Shown here: in pieces, positions 34,020-41,829 of the stretch | How positions within the stretch are numbered: the first letter of the stretch is position 1 | Layout: every line of letters starts with the position of its first letter | Assembly: GCA_023460795.1 (NCBI GenBank) | Contig: JAEWPC010000087.1 | Span: 1-44,599 of the forward strand | Direction of reading: 5' to 3' | Origin: Bacillota bacterium | GTDB taxonomy: Bacteria > Bacillota > Bacilli > Paenibacillales > Paenibacillaceae | DNA: 44,599 nt | Notes under the pieces: model-generated | What the model was told of the DNA's origin: nothing | Seen by the model: only the letters and a program-made list of their open reading frames with translations | Database searches by the model: none | Program-made: the position numbers and the translations under genes

Positions 34020-35528
34020 ATGAAACACAGCGCATCCATGATCGTAGACAAAGACTTCGTCATCAGCACGATCGACAACCGGATATACGGTTCCTTCATC
34101 GAGCATCTCGGCCGCGCGGTATACGGCGGCATCTATGAACCCGATCATCCGCAGGCCGACGAGAACGGCTTCCGGCAAGACGTCATGAAGATGATTCAGA
34201 CGTTGCAAGTTCCGATCATCCGCTATCCGGGCGGCAACTTCGTATCCGGCTACGACTGGAAGGACGGCGTCGGACCGAAGCATCTTCGTCCGCGCAGACT
34301 CGAGCTTGCTTGGCGCACGATCGAGCCGAACCAATTCGGCATGAACGAGTTCGTCGATTGGAGCCGCAAGGCCGGCACCGACGTGATGTGGGCGATTAAC
34401 CTCGGTACTCAAGGCGTTGAAGACGCCCGTCAAATCGTCGAATACGCGAACCATCCGTCCGGCTCCCAGTGGAGCGACCTCCGCGTCAGCCACGGCTATA
34501 AACAGCCTCACGCGATTAAAACGTGGTGCCTCGGCAACGAGATGGACGGCCCGTGGCAGATCGGCCAGAAGACGGCGGCGGAATACGGGCGCATCGCCTA
34601 TGAATCCGCCAAAGTCATGAAGCTCGTCGATCCGACGATCGAGCTCGTCGCTTGCGGCAGCTCCAGCAGAGAAATGCCTACCTATCCGGAATGGGAAGCG
34701 ACCGTTCTCGACCATACGTACGAGCAGGTCGAATTCCTGTCCCTGCACAGCTACTACGGCAACCCCGAGAACGATACGGCAACGTTCCTCGGCCGGTCGC
34801 TGCAGATGGAAGACTTCATCCGCAGCGTTACCGCGACCTGCGATTACATCAAAGCGAAGAAGCGCAGCAAAAAAACGATGATGCTCAGCTTCGACGAGTG
34901 GAACGTCTGGTTCCACTCCAACGATGCCGACCGCCGTATCGAGCCTTGGCAAATCGCGCCTCCGCAGCTCGAGGACGTCTACACGATGGAGGACGCGCTC
35001 GTCGTCGGATGCTTGCTCATCGCGCTGCTCAAAAACTCCGACCGCGTCAGAATGGCTTGCCTCGCCCAGCTCGTTAACGTCATCGCTCCGATCATGACCG
35101 AGAACGGCGGCCAAGCTTGGGCGCAGACGATATTCTATCCGTACATGCATGCTTCCGTTCACGGCCGCGGCAAAGCGCTCGTTCCGCTCGTACAGTCGCC
35201 GAAGTACGACGCGAAAGGCATAACGGACATTCCTTACTTGGAATCCATCGCCGTCTTTAACGAAGAGGCGAACGAAGTGACCGTATTCGCCGTCAACCGC
35301 GACCTTGCGAATCCGCTCCCGTTCGAGGTCGATCTGCGCAGCTTCGGCGAATGCCGCGTCATCGAGCATATCGTGCTGGAGAATCAAGATCTGAAAGCCG
35401 CGAACGATGCCGCGAATCCGAATCGCGTCGTCCCTCATGCCGGCGGCAACGCCGCGGCGGACGGTTCTAAAGTGTCCGCGACGTTAAGCAAGGCATCCTG
35501 GAACGTCATTCGTCTCGGTTTGAACTAG
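34020..35528 (+). CDS. abfA: Alpha-L-arabinofuranosidase, glycoside hydrolase family 51
   Basis: Removes alpha-arabinofuranose from arabinoxylan or arabinan oligosaccharides, in the cytoplasm (no signal peptide). The 502-residue length matches Geobacillus AbfA. Acid/base E174 (WCLGNEMDGPW) and nucleophile E293 (MLSFDEWNVWFHS) are present, as is the N-terminal GSFIEHLGRAVYGGIYEP motif. The start MKHSASM follows AAAGGAGA by 10 bases; upstream codons in frame lack a ribosome site. It would feed arabinose to AraA. Likely control is by the divergent ArsR-headed protein. Confidence 0.97.
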   Translation: MKHSASMIVDKDFVISTIDNRIYGSFIEHLGRAVYGGIYEPDHPQADENGFRQDVMKMIQTLQVPIIRYPGGNFVSGYDWKDGVGPKHLRPRRLELAWRTIEPNQFGMNEFVDWSRKAGTDVMWAINLGTQGVEDARQIVEYANHPSGSQWSDLRVSHGYKQPHAIKTWCLGNEMDGPWQIGQKTAAEYGRIAYESAKVMKLVDPTIELVACGSSSREMPTYPEWEATVLDHTYEQVEFLSLHSYYGNPENDTATFLGRSLQMEDFIRSVTATCDYIKAKKRSKKTMMLSFDEWNVWFHSNDADRRIEPWQIAPPQLEDVYTMEDALVVGCLLIALLKNSDRVRMACLAQLVNVIAPIMTENGGQAWAQTIFYPYMHASVHGRGKALVPLVQSPKYDAKGITDIPYLESIAVFNEEANEVTVFAVNRDLANPLPFEVDLRSFGECRVIEHIVLENQDLKAANDAANPNRVVPHAGGNAAADGSKVSATLSKASWNVIRLGLN

Positions 35529-35536
35529 TCAAAACC

Positions 35537-35577
35537 CTCGCCTTTCCGCAGATAACCGGGAAGGCGAGATTTTTTTT
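35537..35577 (+). terminator. Terminator of abfA
   Basis: An 11-12 bp stem (CTCGCCTTTCC with GGGAAGGCGAG) followed by eight T, 9 bases beyond the stop. Confidence 0.92.
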
Positions 35578-35627
35578 GTAAATTCCTATAGCTATTCTTA
35601 GAACATCTACCAATCTCCGCTAATCTG

Positions 35628-35649
35628 TGCTATACTGAAAGCGCTACCA
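35628..35649 (+). promoter_or_regulatory. Extended -10 promoter and cre-like site of the LytTR gene
   Basis: TGCTATACT (35628-35636) is an extended -10. Starting on its last base, TGAAAGCGCTACCA (35636-35649) matches the CcpA cre consensus TGWAANCGNTNWCA at all but one position. A cre placed over the start site normally represses, so the gene may be under carbon catabolite control. Confidence 0.55.
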
Positions 35650-35680
35650 AGCAAACATCTTTCTAAGGGGGATTGGAACG

Positions 35681-35998
35681 ATGACCGTAGCACTGCAGCA
35701 CAAGAACGTTTACGAGGACTTCGATCCACGATCGGACACGTTGTTTTTCAAGGTCGGGACTCATGGGTTGATCAGCTTCCACGGGCGGAACTATAATATT
35801 AAAAAGAGAATGTCCGCTGAAGAGAGAAACCAATTAATCACCGACACCGCTACGTTCTTCAAAGTATCGTCCGACTGCTATGTGAACCTCCGCAACATCT
35901 CTTCTATGGGCGATTCTTTCATCTTCTTCGGAGACTCCTCCAAGAGGGTATCCTGTTCCGTACGGAAAATCCAAATGATCAGAGAGAAACTGGCGTAA
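35681..35998 (+). CDS. Stand-alone LytTR DNA-binding protein
   Basis: A 105-residue protein made almost only of a LytTR domain: DTLFFKVGTHGLISFHGR, a central RNQLITDTATFFKVSSDCYV (the FxxvsrsyiVN pattern, here VSSDCYVNLRNI) and a C-terminal strand (KRVSCSVRKIQMIREKL). LytTR domains bind DNA in response regulators; here no receiver domain is fused. It may bind DNA directly or respond to an unknown partner. AAGGGGG lies 9 bases before the ATG. It is a one-gene unit with a cre-like site at its promoter. Confidence 0.85.
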   Translation: MTVALQHKNVYEDFDPRSDTLFFKVGTHGLISFHGRNYNIKKRMSAEERNQLITDTATFFKVSSDCYVNLRNISSMGDSFIFFGDSSKRVSCSVRKIQMIREKLA

Positions 35999-36018
35999 CC
36001 GAATACCGGATTACAAGT

Positions 36019-36050
36019 CGAAAACCCTCCATCGGAATGGAGGGTTTTCG
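36019..36050. terminator. Bidirectional terminator, LytTR gene / ppsR
   Basis: A 14-bp perfect stem (CGAAAACCCTCCAT and complement) with a 4-nt loop CGGA lies between two convergent genes. The T-run inside the outer stem serves both directions. Confidence 0.88.
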
Positions 36051-36064
36051 TTATTTATACGTGA

Positions 36065-36871
36065 TTAGACCAACATATCCATAATAAGTCCGGCAGTTTC
36101 CTCGATTGCCTTCTCCGATACGTCGATGACCGGGCATCGCAGCCGAGTCATCATCTCGTCCGAGAAGGCAAGCTCCTTCACGATCCGTTCCATGGAGGCG
36201 TAATGCGCGCGGCCGGGAAGCCCCAACGCTTTAAGCCTCTCCGTCCGAATTTTGAGCAGCCGCTCCGGGTTCATCGTCAGTCCGACGATGAGCCCGTTCG
36301 ACTTCATGAACAGTTCCTCCGGCGGCTTCACTTCGATCGTCAGCGGATAGTTCGCCGTTTTGATGCCTTTATGCGCGAGGAATATGCTTAGCGGCGTCTT
36401 AGAGGTGCGCGAGACGCCGACGAGCACGACTTGCGCCTGCAGAAGCCCTCGGGCGTCTTTTCCGTCGTCGTACTTTACCGCGAATTCGATCGCTTCGATC
36501 TTGCGGTAATAGTTGTCGTCCATCTCATGCAGCAAACCCGGTTTATACATCGGGGAATCGTTGAACGTATCGATGAACGCTTGCATCATCGGCCCCATGA
36601 CATCGACGGCGCGGACGCCGTGGCGGATCGTCTCCTCGCGCATCGTGTCGCGCAGTTCCGGCTGCACGAGCGTATAGGCGATGAAACCTCCGGATAAGGC
36701 CGCTTCCGCGATAATCGCCTTGATCTCGTCCTCATGTTTGATGTTGCCGTATCGCTTGATTTTCACTTGTTCCGTCGCGAACTGGCGAGTCGTCGCCCGA
36801 GCCACGGCTTCAGCCGTCTCGCCGATCGCGTCGGAGCATACGATAATGATTTTCTGGCGTTCCTCCGGCAT
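36065..36871 (-). CDS. ppsR: PEP synthase/PPDK regulatory kinase-pyrophosphorylase (DUF299)
   Basis: A bifunctional serine/threonine kinase and Pi-dependent phosphorylase of the DUF299 family. It switches pyruvate phosphate dikinase or PEP synthase off and on; the Bacillus homologue is YqfL. The 268-residue protein has IIIVCSDAIGETAEAVARA at its start and the nucleotide loop VGVSRTSKTPLSIFLAHKG. The ATG at 36871 has GGGGGA 6 bases upstream; longer readings overlap ccpN. It follows ccpN by 11 bases, the same pair as in Bacillus subtilis. Confidence 0.94.
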   Translation of the reverse strand: MPEERQKIIIVCSDAIGETAEAVARATTRQFATEQVKIKRYGNIKHEDEIKAIIAEAALSGGFIAYTLVQPELRDTMREETIRHGVRAVDVMGPMMQAFIDTFNDSPMYKPGLLHEMDDNYYRKIEAIEFAVKYDDGKDARGLLQAQVVLVGVSRTSKTPLSIFLAHKGIKTANYPLTIEVKPPEELFMKSNGLIVGLTMNPERLLKIRTERLKALGLPGRAHYASMERIVKELAFSDEMMTRLRCPVIDVSEKAIEETAGLIMDMLV

Positions 36872-36882
36872 GATCCGTCCCC

Positions 36883-37527
36883 CTACTCGGCCATATAGCC
36901 TGACGTCAACTCCACCAGTATATTCGTCATATTGGTTTTCGTAATCCGTCCGACGACCTCGCAATGGTTACGGTCACCGTTATTCGTCTCGACGACGGGC
37001 ATGCCGCCGACTTGATGGTCGAGCATCTTCCTTGCGGCATCGAGCGCAGAGTCATCGGGCGATACCGTGACGATCCGGGTCGAACGCGTCATGACCATGC
37101 TGATCGGTATCGTCGCCGCGCTCGGATTGCCTAGAGTAACCTTCAACAAATCCTTAAGAGATACCATTCCGGATAGCGAGCCCGACTCGTCCGTAACGGT
37201 TAGAAAGCCGGTGTTCTCCATGAATAAGGCGATGACCGCGTCGTTCACCGTCGCGCTCTCCTGAATGACGACCGGCCGGTTCATGACGTCCTTCACCTTC
37301 AGCTGTCTGAGCCTTTCGTTCAGTTGTCCATCGGACGTCATCACCTTGCCGAGGAAATAGCCGACTTTCGGCTTCGCATCGATATAGCCCAGCATCACGA
37401 GGACGGATAGATCCGATCTTATCGTCGGACGGCTAATACCGAGCGATTCCGCGATTTGTTCGCCGGTAATGGGCGCATGCTTCTTTACTAGCTCAACGAT
37501 CGTCAGCTGTCTTGAAGTGAGTTCGAT
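36883..37527 (-). CDS. ccpN: CcpN-type repressor of gluconeogenesis, non-standard start
   Basis: Represses gluconeogenic genes (gapB, pckA in Bacillus) when sugars are present. Two CBS domains are clear (VKDVMNRPVVIQESATVNDA and ISMVMTRSTRIVTVSPDD). The first ATG/GTG in this frame is at 37398, inside the protein. Upstream codons, without a break, encode the missing helix-turn-helix: IELTSRQLTIVELVKKHAP, then ITGEQIAESLGISRPTIRSD, matching the CcpN N-terminus. AAGGAGG (37536-37542) lies 8 bases before an ATC at 37527, giving 214 residues against about 212 for Bacillus CcpN. An ATC start is therefore inferred. It is followed by ppsR and preceded by talC 55 bases upstream. Confidence 0.85.
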   Translation of the reverse strand: MELTSRQLTIVELVKKHAPITGEQIAESLGISRPTIRSDLSVLVMLGYIDAKPKVGYFLGKVMTSDGQLNERLRQLKVKDVMNRPVVIQESATVNDAVIALFMENTGFLTVTDESGSLSGMVSLKDLLKVTLGNPSAATIPISMVMTRSTRIVTVSPDDSALDAARKMLDHQVGGMPVVETNNGDRNHCEVVGRITKTNMTNILVELTSGYMAE

Positions 37528-37582
37528 ACTCGTAGCCTCCTTCGGGAGAGAGCCGCTGTCGCAAAGCGTAAAGCTAGCAGCC

Positions 37583-38230
37583 TCAAGGCTTCGGCACTTT
37601 CTCCCAATCTTTAAGGAATCTTTCGATTCCGCTGTCCGTTAACGGGTGTTTCCATAGCGCAGGCAGCAAGGAGCCTGGAATCGTCGCGATGTGCGAACCT
37701 GCGAGCGCTGCTTGTTCGACGTGTCCGACGTTGCGGATGCTCGCCGCGATAATCTCGGATTTCAGTCCGTATTGATCGAGCACTTGGCGAAGTTCTCTGA
37801 CCAGCTTCATGCCGTCGACGGAAATATCGTCCAAACGGCCGACGAACGGGCTGATAAATGTCGCTCCGGCTTTAGCCGCCATCAGTCCTTGAGCTACGCT
37901 GAAGATGAGCGTTACGTTCGTCTTGATGCCTTCTAAGTACAGTTGGTGCGTAGCTTCCAGACCTGCTTCGGTCATCGGCAGCTTAATAACGACGTTAGGC
38001 GCCCATGTCGCGATTTCGCGCGCTTCTTTGAGCATGCCCTCGGCGTCGAGGCTGATGACTTCGGCGCTTACAGGACCGCTTACGATCGAGCAGATTTCTT
38101 GGATCACGTCTTTGAAGACGCGTCCTTCCTTCGCGATCAGCGTCGGGTTCGTCGTAACGCCGTCCACCAAACCGAGTTTCACGATTCTTTTAATCTCTTC
38201 CACATTACCAGTATCCAAGTAAAATTTCAT
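37583..38230 (-). CDS. talC: Transaldolase / fructose-6-phosphate aldolase family (TalC type)
   Basis: A 215-residue class I aldolase of the short transaldolase family. MKFYLDTGNVEEIKRIVKLG is the standard start and DGVTTNPTLIAKEG the family signature. The Schiff-base lysine is in the NVVIKLPMTEAGLEA strand. Family members act as transaldolase in the pentose phosphate path or as fructose-6-phosphate aldolase; the sequence alone does not decide. The ATG at 38230 is 10 bases after GGGAGG; the 19-codon upstream extension is not supported. It is the first gene before ccpN-ppsR. Confidence 0.95.
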   Translation of the reverse strand: MKFYLDTGNVEEIKRIVKLGLVDGVTTNPTLIAKEGRVFKDVIQEICSIVSGPVSAEVISLDAEGMLKEAREIATWAPNVVIKLPMTEAGLEATHQLYLEGIKTNVTLIFSVAQGLMAAKAGATFISPFVGRLDDISVDGMKLVRELRQVLDQYGLKSEIIAASIRNVGHVEQAALAGSHIATIPGSLLPALWKHPLTDSGIERFLKDWEKVPKP

Positions 38231-38277
38231 CTTTTTTAAACCTCCCGGAAAGTTCATTCGAATTTTTGCATAAGTAA

Positions 38278-38306
38278 TGTATACCACAATCCTATTTATG
38301 ACACAA
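38278..38306 (-). promoter_or_regulatory. Candidate talC promoter
   Basis: On the minus strand TTGTGT and TATACA are spaced by exactly 17 bases, about 48 bases before the talC ATG. Confidence 0.55.
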
Positions 38307-38410
38307 TAATCAATTCATTATGAGTGATATAAACATGGCTTATGAGTAAAATGTCGTATTATATCGAAATGTGAAACTTGTCGGTACGCAGTCGGTTTGT
38401 GCAAAGATCT

Positions 38411-38579
38411 GGGAGACCGTTGCACGGCACGCTTACCGTATTCCTTCCCTGTAACGGTCTGCGAGACCGTTGCGCGGCGCGCTTAGCGGATTCCTTCCCT
38501 GTAACGGTCTGCGAGGCCGTTGCACGGCGCGCTTAGCGGATTCCTTCCCTGTAACGGTCCGCGAGACCGCTGCACGGCT
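38411..38579. repeat. 50-nt tandem repeat, 3.4 copies
   Basis: Units begin at 38411, 38461, 38511 and 38561 (partial), each with the pattern GCGAGACCGTTGC followed by CTTAGCGGATTCCTTCCCTG. At the junctions AACGGTCT-GCG-AGACCGTT (38453-38471) forms a perfect 8-bp hairpin with a 3-nt loop; other junctions carry weaker versions. It fills most of the 484-base gap between the divergent talC and add genes. No reading frame with a ribosome site crosses it. Confidence 0.9.
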
Positions 38580-38664
38580 CGATACTCCCGTGTCCCATAA
38601 TGCTCCTCCTGAAATATACCTGACATATACGTGACGCTTATAAGAAAATCCCTTGAATATTCAG

Positions 38665-38693
38665 ACTATTGTGTTACTTTATATAACAATAGT
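38665..38693 (+). promoter_or_regulatory. Palindromic element before add
   Basis: ACTATTGT (38665-38672) and its exact complement ACAATAGT (38686-38693) flank an AT-rich core (TTATATAA), 22 bases before the add start codon. It may be an operator over the promoter or a structured leader. Confidence 0.4.
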
Positions 38694-38714
38694 TTGGTAA
38701 GGGGGTCTACGTCA

Positions 38715-39740
38715 ATGGATGAGTTGCTCAGGCTGTCGGCTTTGCCTAAGGTGGATTTGCACGTTCATTTGGACGGCTCCGTCTCGCCCGAATCGTTAAT
38801 CGCGCTTGCCCGATTTCAGAGCATCTCCCTCCCGACGTACAACCAGACGGAATTGCTCGCCCATATGCAAATCGGGGAACAAGGCTGCGACAACTTAGCC
38901 CAATATTTAACGAAATTCGACTTCGTGCTGCCGCTCTTGCAGACGGCCGACGCGTTGGCGTACGCGGCGACGGAGACGGTTCGGCAAGCCGCCGAGCACG
39001 GCACGAAATATATCGAGGTTAGGTTCGCCCCCCAGCTCCATCGCGAGCGAGGGTTGAGCGCCGATGACGCGATCCGCCACGTGATCCGCGGCCTCAAGCT
39101 CGGGGAACACCAGTACGGCGTCATGGCGAGAGCGATCGCGATCTGCATGCGCCACCACGGCGACGAAATGAATTTGGAAGTCATCGAAGCGGCGAGCCGC
39201 TATTACGGTCACGGTCTCGTTGCGGTCGACCTGGCGGGCAACGAAGCCGCTTATCCCGCTTCGCTGTTCCGCGGCGTCTTCGCCCGCGCCCAAGGCTACG
39301 GCATTCCGATTACGATCCATGCCGGGGAAGCCGCAGGTCCGGATAATATCGCGGAAGCCGTCGAACGTCTAGGGGCGGCAAGGATCGGTCACGGCGTACG
39401 CGCTCGCGAGGACGCCGAAGTGCTTGCCCTCCTCCGCGATCGTCGAATCCCGCTGGAATTGTGCCCGACGAGCAACATTCAGACGCGGGCGGTAAGAGAA
39501 TGGAGCGACTATCCGATACGGGATTATATCGAGCAAGGCTTGCTCGTGACGGTCAACACGGACAATCCGGGCGTATCGGGCACGAATATAACGAATGAAT
39601 ATCGCGTTCTCGCCGAGCGGTTCGGGTTTACTTTGCCGGAGATACAACGTTTGATTCTGAACGGAGTCGAAGCGGCTTTCCTGCGGGATTACGAGAAGGA
39701 GCAGCTTCGACAGGAAATCGAAGGTTTCGACGCGTCGTAG
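38715..39740 (+). CDS. add: Adenosine deaminase
   Basis: Deaminates adenosine to inosine in purine salvage. The 341-residue protein has the zinc ligands H16 and H18 (DLHVHLDGS), H202 (IHAGE) and D283 (NTDNPGVSGT), catalytic E205, and H226 (RIGHGVR). The start MDELLRL is 9 bases after AAGGGGG; the upstream 28-codon extension runs through the palindromic leader and is unlikely. It forms a single-gene unit; the next gene downstream has its own ribosome site 60 bases later. Confidence 0.96.
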   Translation: MDELLRLSALPKVDLHVHLDGSVSPESLIALARFQSISLPTYNQTELLAHMQIGEQGCDNLAQYLTKFDFVLPLLQTADALAYAATETVRQAAEHGTKYIEVRFAPQLHRERGLSADDAIRHVIRGLKLGEHQYGVMARAIAICMRHHGDEMNLEVIEAASRYYGHGLVAVDLAGNEAAYPASLFRGVFARAQGYGIPITIHAGEAAGPDNIAEAVERLGAARIGHGVRAREDAEVLALLRDRRIPLELCPTSNIQTRAVREWSDYPIRDYIEQGLLVTVNTDNPGVSGTNITNEYRVLAERFGFTLPEIQRLILNGVEAAFLRDYEKEQLRQEIEGFDAS

Positions 39741-39817
39741 TCCGTGAACTTGGATAACCTCTATCTCGTTTGTATAATAGCATCAGATCACACTTGATTA
39801 GCGGAGGAAATCCAGAA

Positions 39818-40786
39818 TTGTCTAAGCGCAGCAAATTTCTGTACGGGGTCGTAAGCGTCTGTCTCTTCATCTCCGGTTGCAACGACGGCAGTAAGTCTAC
39901 CCTGGCAACACCGACACCCGCTCTTGAACAAGCAACGCCGAGCGCGATTCCTTCAACACCCATACCCTCTCCGTCGGCTTCGGCTGTCATGCGGCAATCC
40001 GATCAGATCGTAGGGACTACGCTGGAGGAACAATCCTTCAAGGTCGATTTCGAAAATTTCGGAGAATCCAGGTTTATCACGACTATCGAAACGGTAGATG
40101 ACAAGGATCGGCTGCATTTTTACTTCCAAAAAGGAGATGCGGTGACCGAATTAAGCTACGAGCTCGAATCGCCGGACTCTTTTTATTCCGCCTCCGCCGT
40201 CGCTTTTCGGGACGTAAACGATGACGGAAAGAAGGACATTATCGTCATTGCCGACTACATGACCGGGATAGGTTATATGGGCGCAATCCCCATTTCGCAA
40301 TTAATCGTATTCAAGCAGACCGAGTCGGGATTTATGGAAGATCGCGCGACCCGGGACAAGGCTCTTGCCGGAGTCCCCTACCGGATTCTGACCGTGCAGG
40401 ATGTAATGACCGGCTTAAAGACCGACCCCAAAGATAGCGTAGCCAAAGCTTGGCAGCGCTTGCTACCAGGAGATTATTTGCTGGAAGGCTCCAACGATCT
40501 AGCGAGTTCTACGCTAAGCATTCATAAGTCTTCCGGCAAGGAGCTCGCCTTTAGTCTTGACGCTTGGTATGCCTCTAGTCAAGAGGCAGCGGAACAAGGA
40601 GGAGTCCATATCGGCACGATCGAGTCGGGTATAGCCGCTCCTTCGGGCGAAGAAATGATATTCAAGGATGGAGATTTCGAATTATCTTTTTACATGATTT
40701 CCAATAGTGACCTCTATGTCCGGGACAATGGCGAAGCTTACTTCGGGCATAACGTGAACGTTACGGGGAGCTACTCTCCGAAATAA
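39818..40786 (+). CDS. Lipoprotein with a calcium-loop-like motif
   Basis: A 322-residue lipoprotein. The signal SKRSKFLYGVVSVCLFISGC ends in the lipobox FISGC; a Thr/Pro/Ser-rich linker (TPTPALEQATPSAIPSTPIP) leads to the outer domain. That domain contains FRDVNDDGKKDIIVIADY, a D-x-N-x-D-G-x-x-D loop typical of FG-GAP/dockerin-like calcium-binding repeats. No full family was recognised. The start is a TTG 9 bases after GGAGGA. It has its own terminator and no clear partner. Confidence 0.87.
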   Translation: MSKRSKFLYGVVSVCLFISGCNDGSKSTLATPTPALEQATPSAIPSTPIPSPSASAVMRQSDQIVGTTLEEQSFKVDFENFGESRFITTIETVDDKDRLHFYFQKGDAVTELSYELESPDSFYSASAVAFRDVNDDGKKDIIVIADYMTGIGYMGAIPISQLIVFKQTESGFMEDRATRDKALAGVPYRILTVQDVMTGLKTDPKDSVAKAWQRLLPGDYLLEGSNDLASSTLSIHKSSGKELAFSLDAWYASSQEAAEQGGVHIGTIESGIAAPSGEEMIFKDGDFELSFYMISNSDLYVRDNGEAYFGHNVNVTGSYSPK

Positions 40787-40804
40787 GCGACTCAAATATA
40801 CAAA

Positions 40805-40847
40805 AAAGGGACGACTTAGGAGTAATTCCCCCTCCTGTCGTCCCTTT
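40805..40847. terminator. Bidirectional terminator, lipoprotein / kdgK
   Basis: An 11-bp perfect stem (AAAGGGACGAC and complement) between convergent genes, with TTTTTTG on the minus-strand side and CTTTCCTATT on the plus side. Confidence 0.88.
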
Positions 40848-40851
40848 CCTA

Positions 40852-41829
40852 TTAACGCGTCACTTCACGGCCGCCGGCGATTAGCCGCAGCAGCTCGTCG
40901 CGCTTCGGCAAGCCTTCCCAGTCGCCTTTGAACTGCGTGGCGATCGCGCCCATATGGTTCGCTCTTTCCAAAGCGCGCGCGAGGCTGTCGCCTTCCTCCA
41001 GCGGCCCGAACTCTACCAGCCCGGACAGCAAACCTGCGGCGAACGCGTCTCCGGCGCCGACCGTATCGACTACGCGCTTCACGGTATACGGTTTCGCGCG
41101 GACAACCTTATCGCCCGCGAATCCGATCGAACCCTTCTCGCCGAGCTTGATGACGACGACCTTCGGTCCCATCGCCAGAAAATGCGCGCCGTGCTCCTCC
41201 TCGGTCATGACGCCGGCCAGAAACTCGGCCTCCTCGTCGCCCGGCAAGAACACGTCGCACAGCGGGATGAGCGACAGCAGCGTGCGGCGCGCATCCTCCT
41301 CGCTCCACAGCTTGCGGCGCAAATTCGGATCGAAGCTTACCGTCAACTTGAGCTCGCGAGCCCGCTTCATCGCGTAGCGAATCGCATCCGCCGAATGCTC
41401 GCCGAGCGCCGGCGTAATGCCCGTCACGTGCAGATGCTTCGCCCCTTCGAACCAAGCGTCCGACACGTGCTCCGGCGCCACATGGCTCATGGCCGAACCG
41501 CGGCGGTAATAGTACACGTTCGGATCGCCGTAGCCTTTGAACTCCTTGAAGTACAAGGCGGTCGGATACTTCGCGTCCCGCACGACATTAGCGACGTCGA
41601 TCCCTTCGCCCGCCAACGTCGACTGGATCACGTCGCCGAATGGATCGGCGCCAAGCCGGCTAACCCAACGGACCTTAAGCCCAAGCCGCGAAAGCCCGAT
41701 CGAGACGTTCGATTCCGCGCCCGCGATCGTCCGCGTAAAGAGAGGAGCATAGGCTAGCGCCCCTTCGCTCATCGGCTGCATCGACAGCATGCTTTCCCCG
41801 ATCGTGACGACATCGACGGCTTGCATCAT
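40852..41829 (-). CDS. kdgK: 2-Keto-3-deoxygluconate kinase (PfkB family)
   Basis: Phosphorylates KDG to KDPG, which the aldolase encoded just upstream cleaves. The 325-residue protein has the PfkB marks GAESNVSIGLSRLGL near the start and DTVGAGDAFAAGLLSGL with the catalytic base. The specific KDG assignment rests on the neighbour eda and on YYRRGSAMSHVAPE, typical of KdgK. The start overlaps the eda stop by 4 bases, so translation is coupled. The operon handles KDG from galacturonate or glucuronate. Confidence 0.93.
   Translation of the reverse strand: MMQAVDVVTIGESMLSMQPMSEGALAYAPLFTRTIAGAESNVSIGLSRLGLKVRWVSRLGADPFGDVIQSTLAGEGIDVANVVRDAKYPTALYFKEFKGYGDPNVYYYRRGSAMSHVAPEHVSDAWFEGAKHLHVTGITPALGEHSADAIRYAMKRARELKLTVSFDPNLRRKLWSEEDARRTLLSLIPLCDVFLPGDEEAEFLAGVMTEEEHGAHFLAMGPKVVVIKLGEKGSIGFAGDKVVRAKPYTVKRVVDTVGAGDAFAAGLLSGLVEFGPLEEGDSLARALERANHMGAIATQFKGDWEGLPKRDELLRLIAGGREVTR

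Noticed and set aside
33978..35438. A 486-codon open frame opposite the GH51 gene
   Set aside because: It is a shadow of abfA: catalytic motifs and a ribosome site belong to the plus strand, and the opposite product resembles nothing known. Long antisense frames are expected at this GC content.
37398..37400. GTG at 37398 as the ccpN start
   Set aside because: It would delete the DNA-binding domain, has no ribosome site, and leaves an uninterrupted, clearly homologous coding stretch upstream unexplained.
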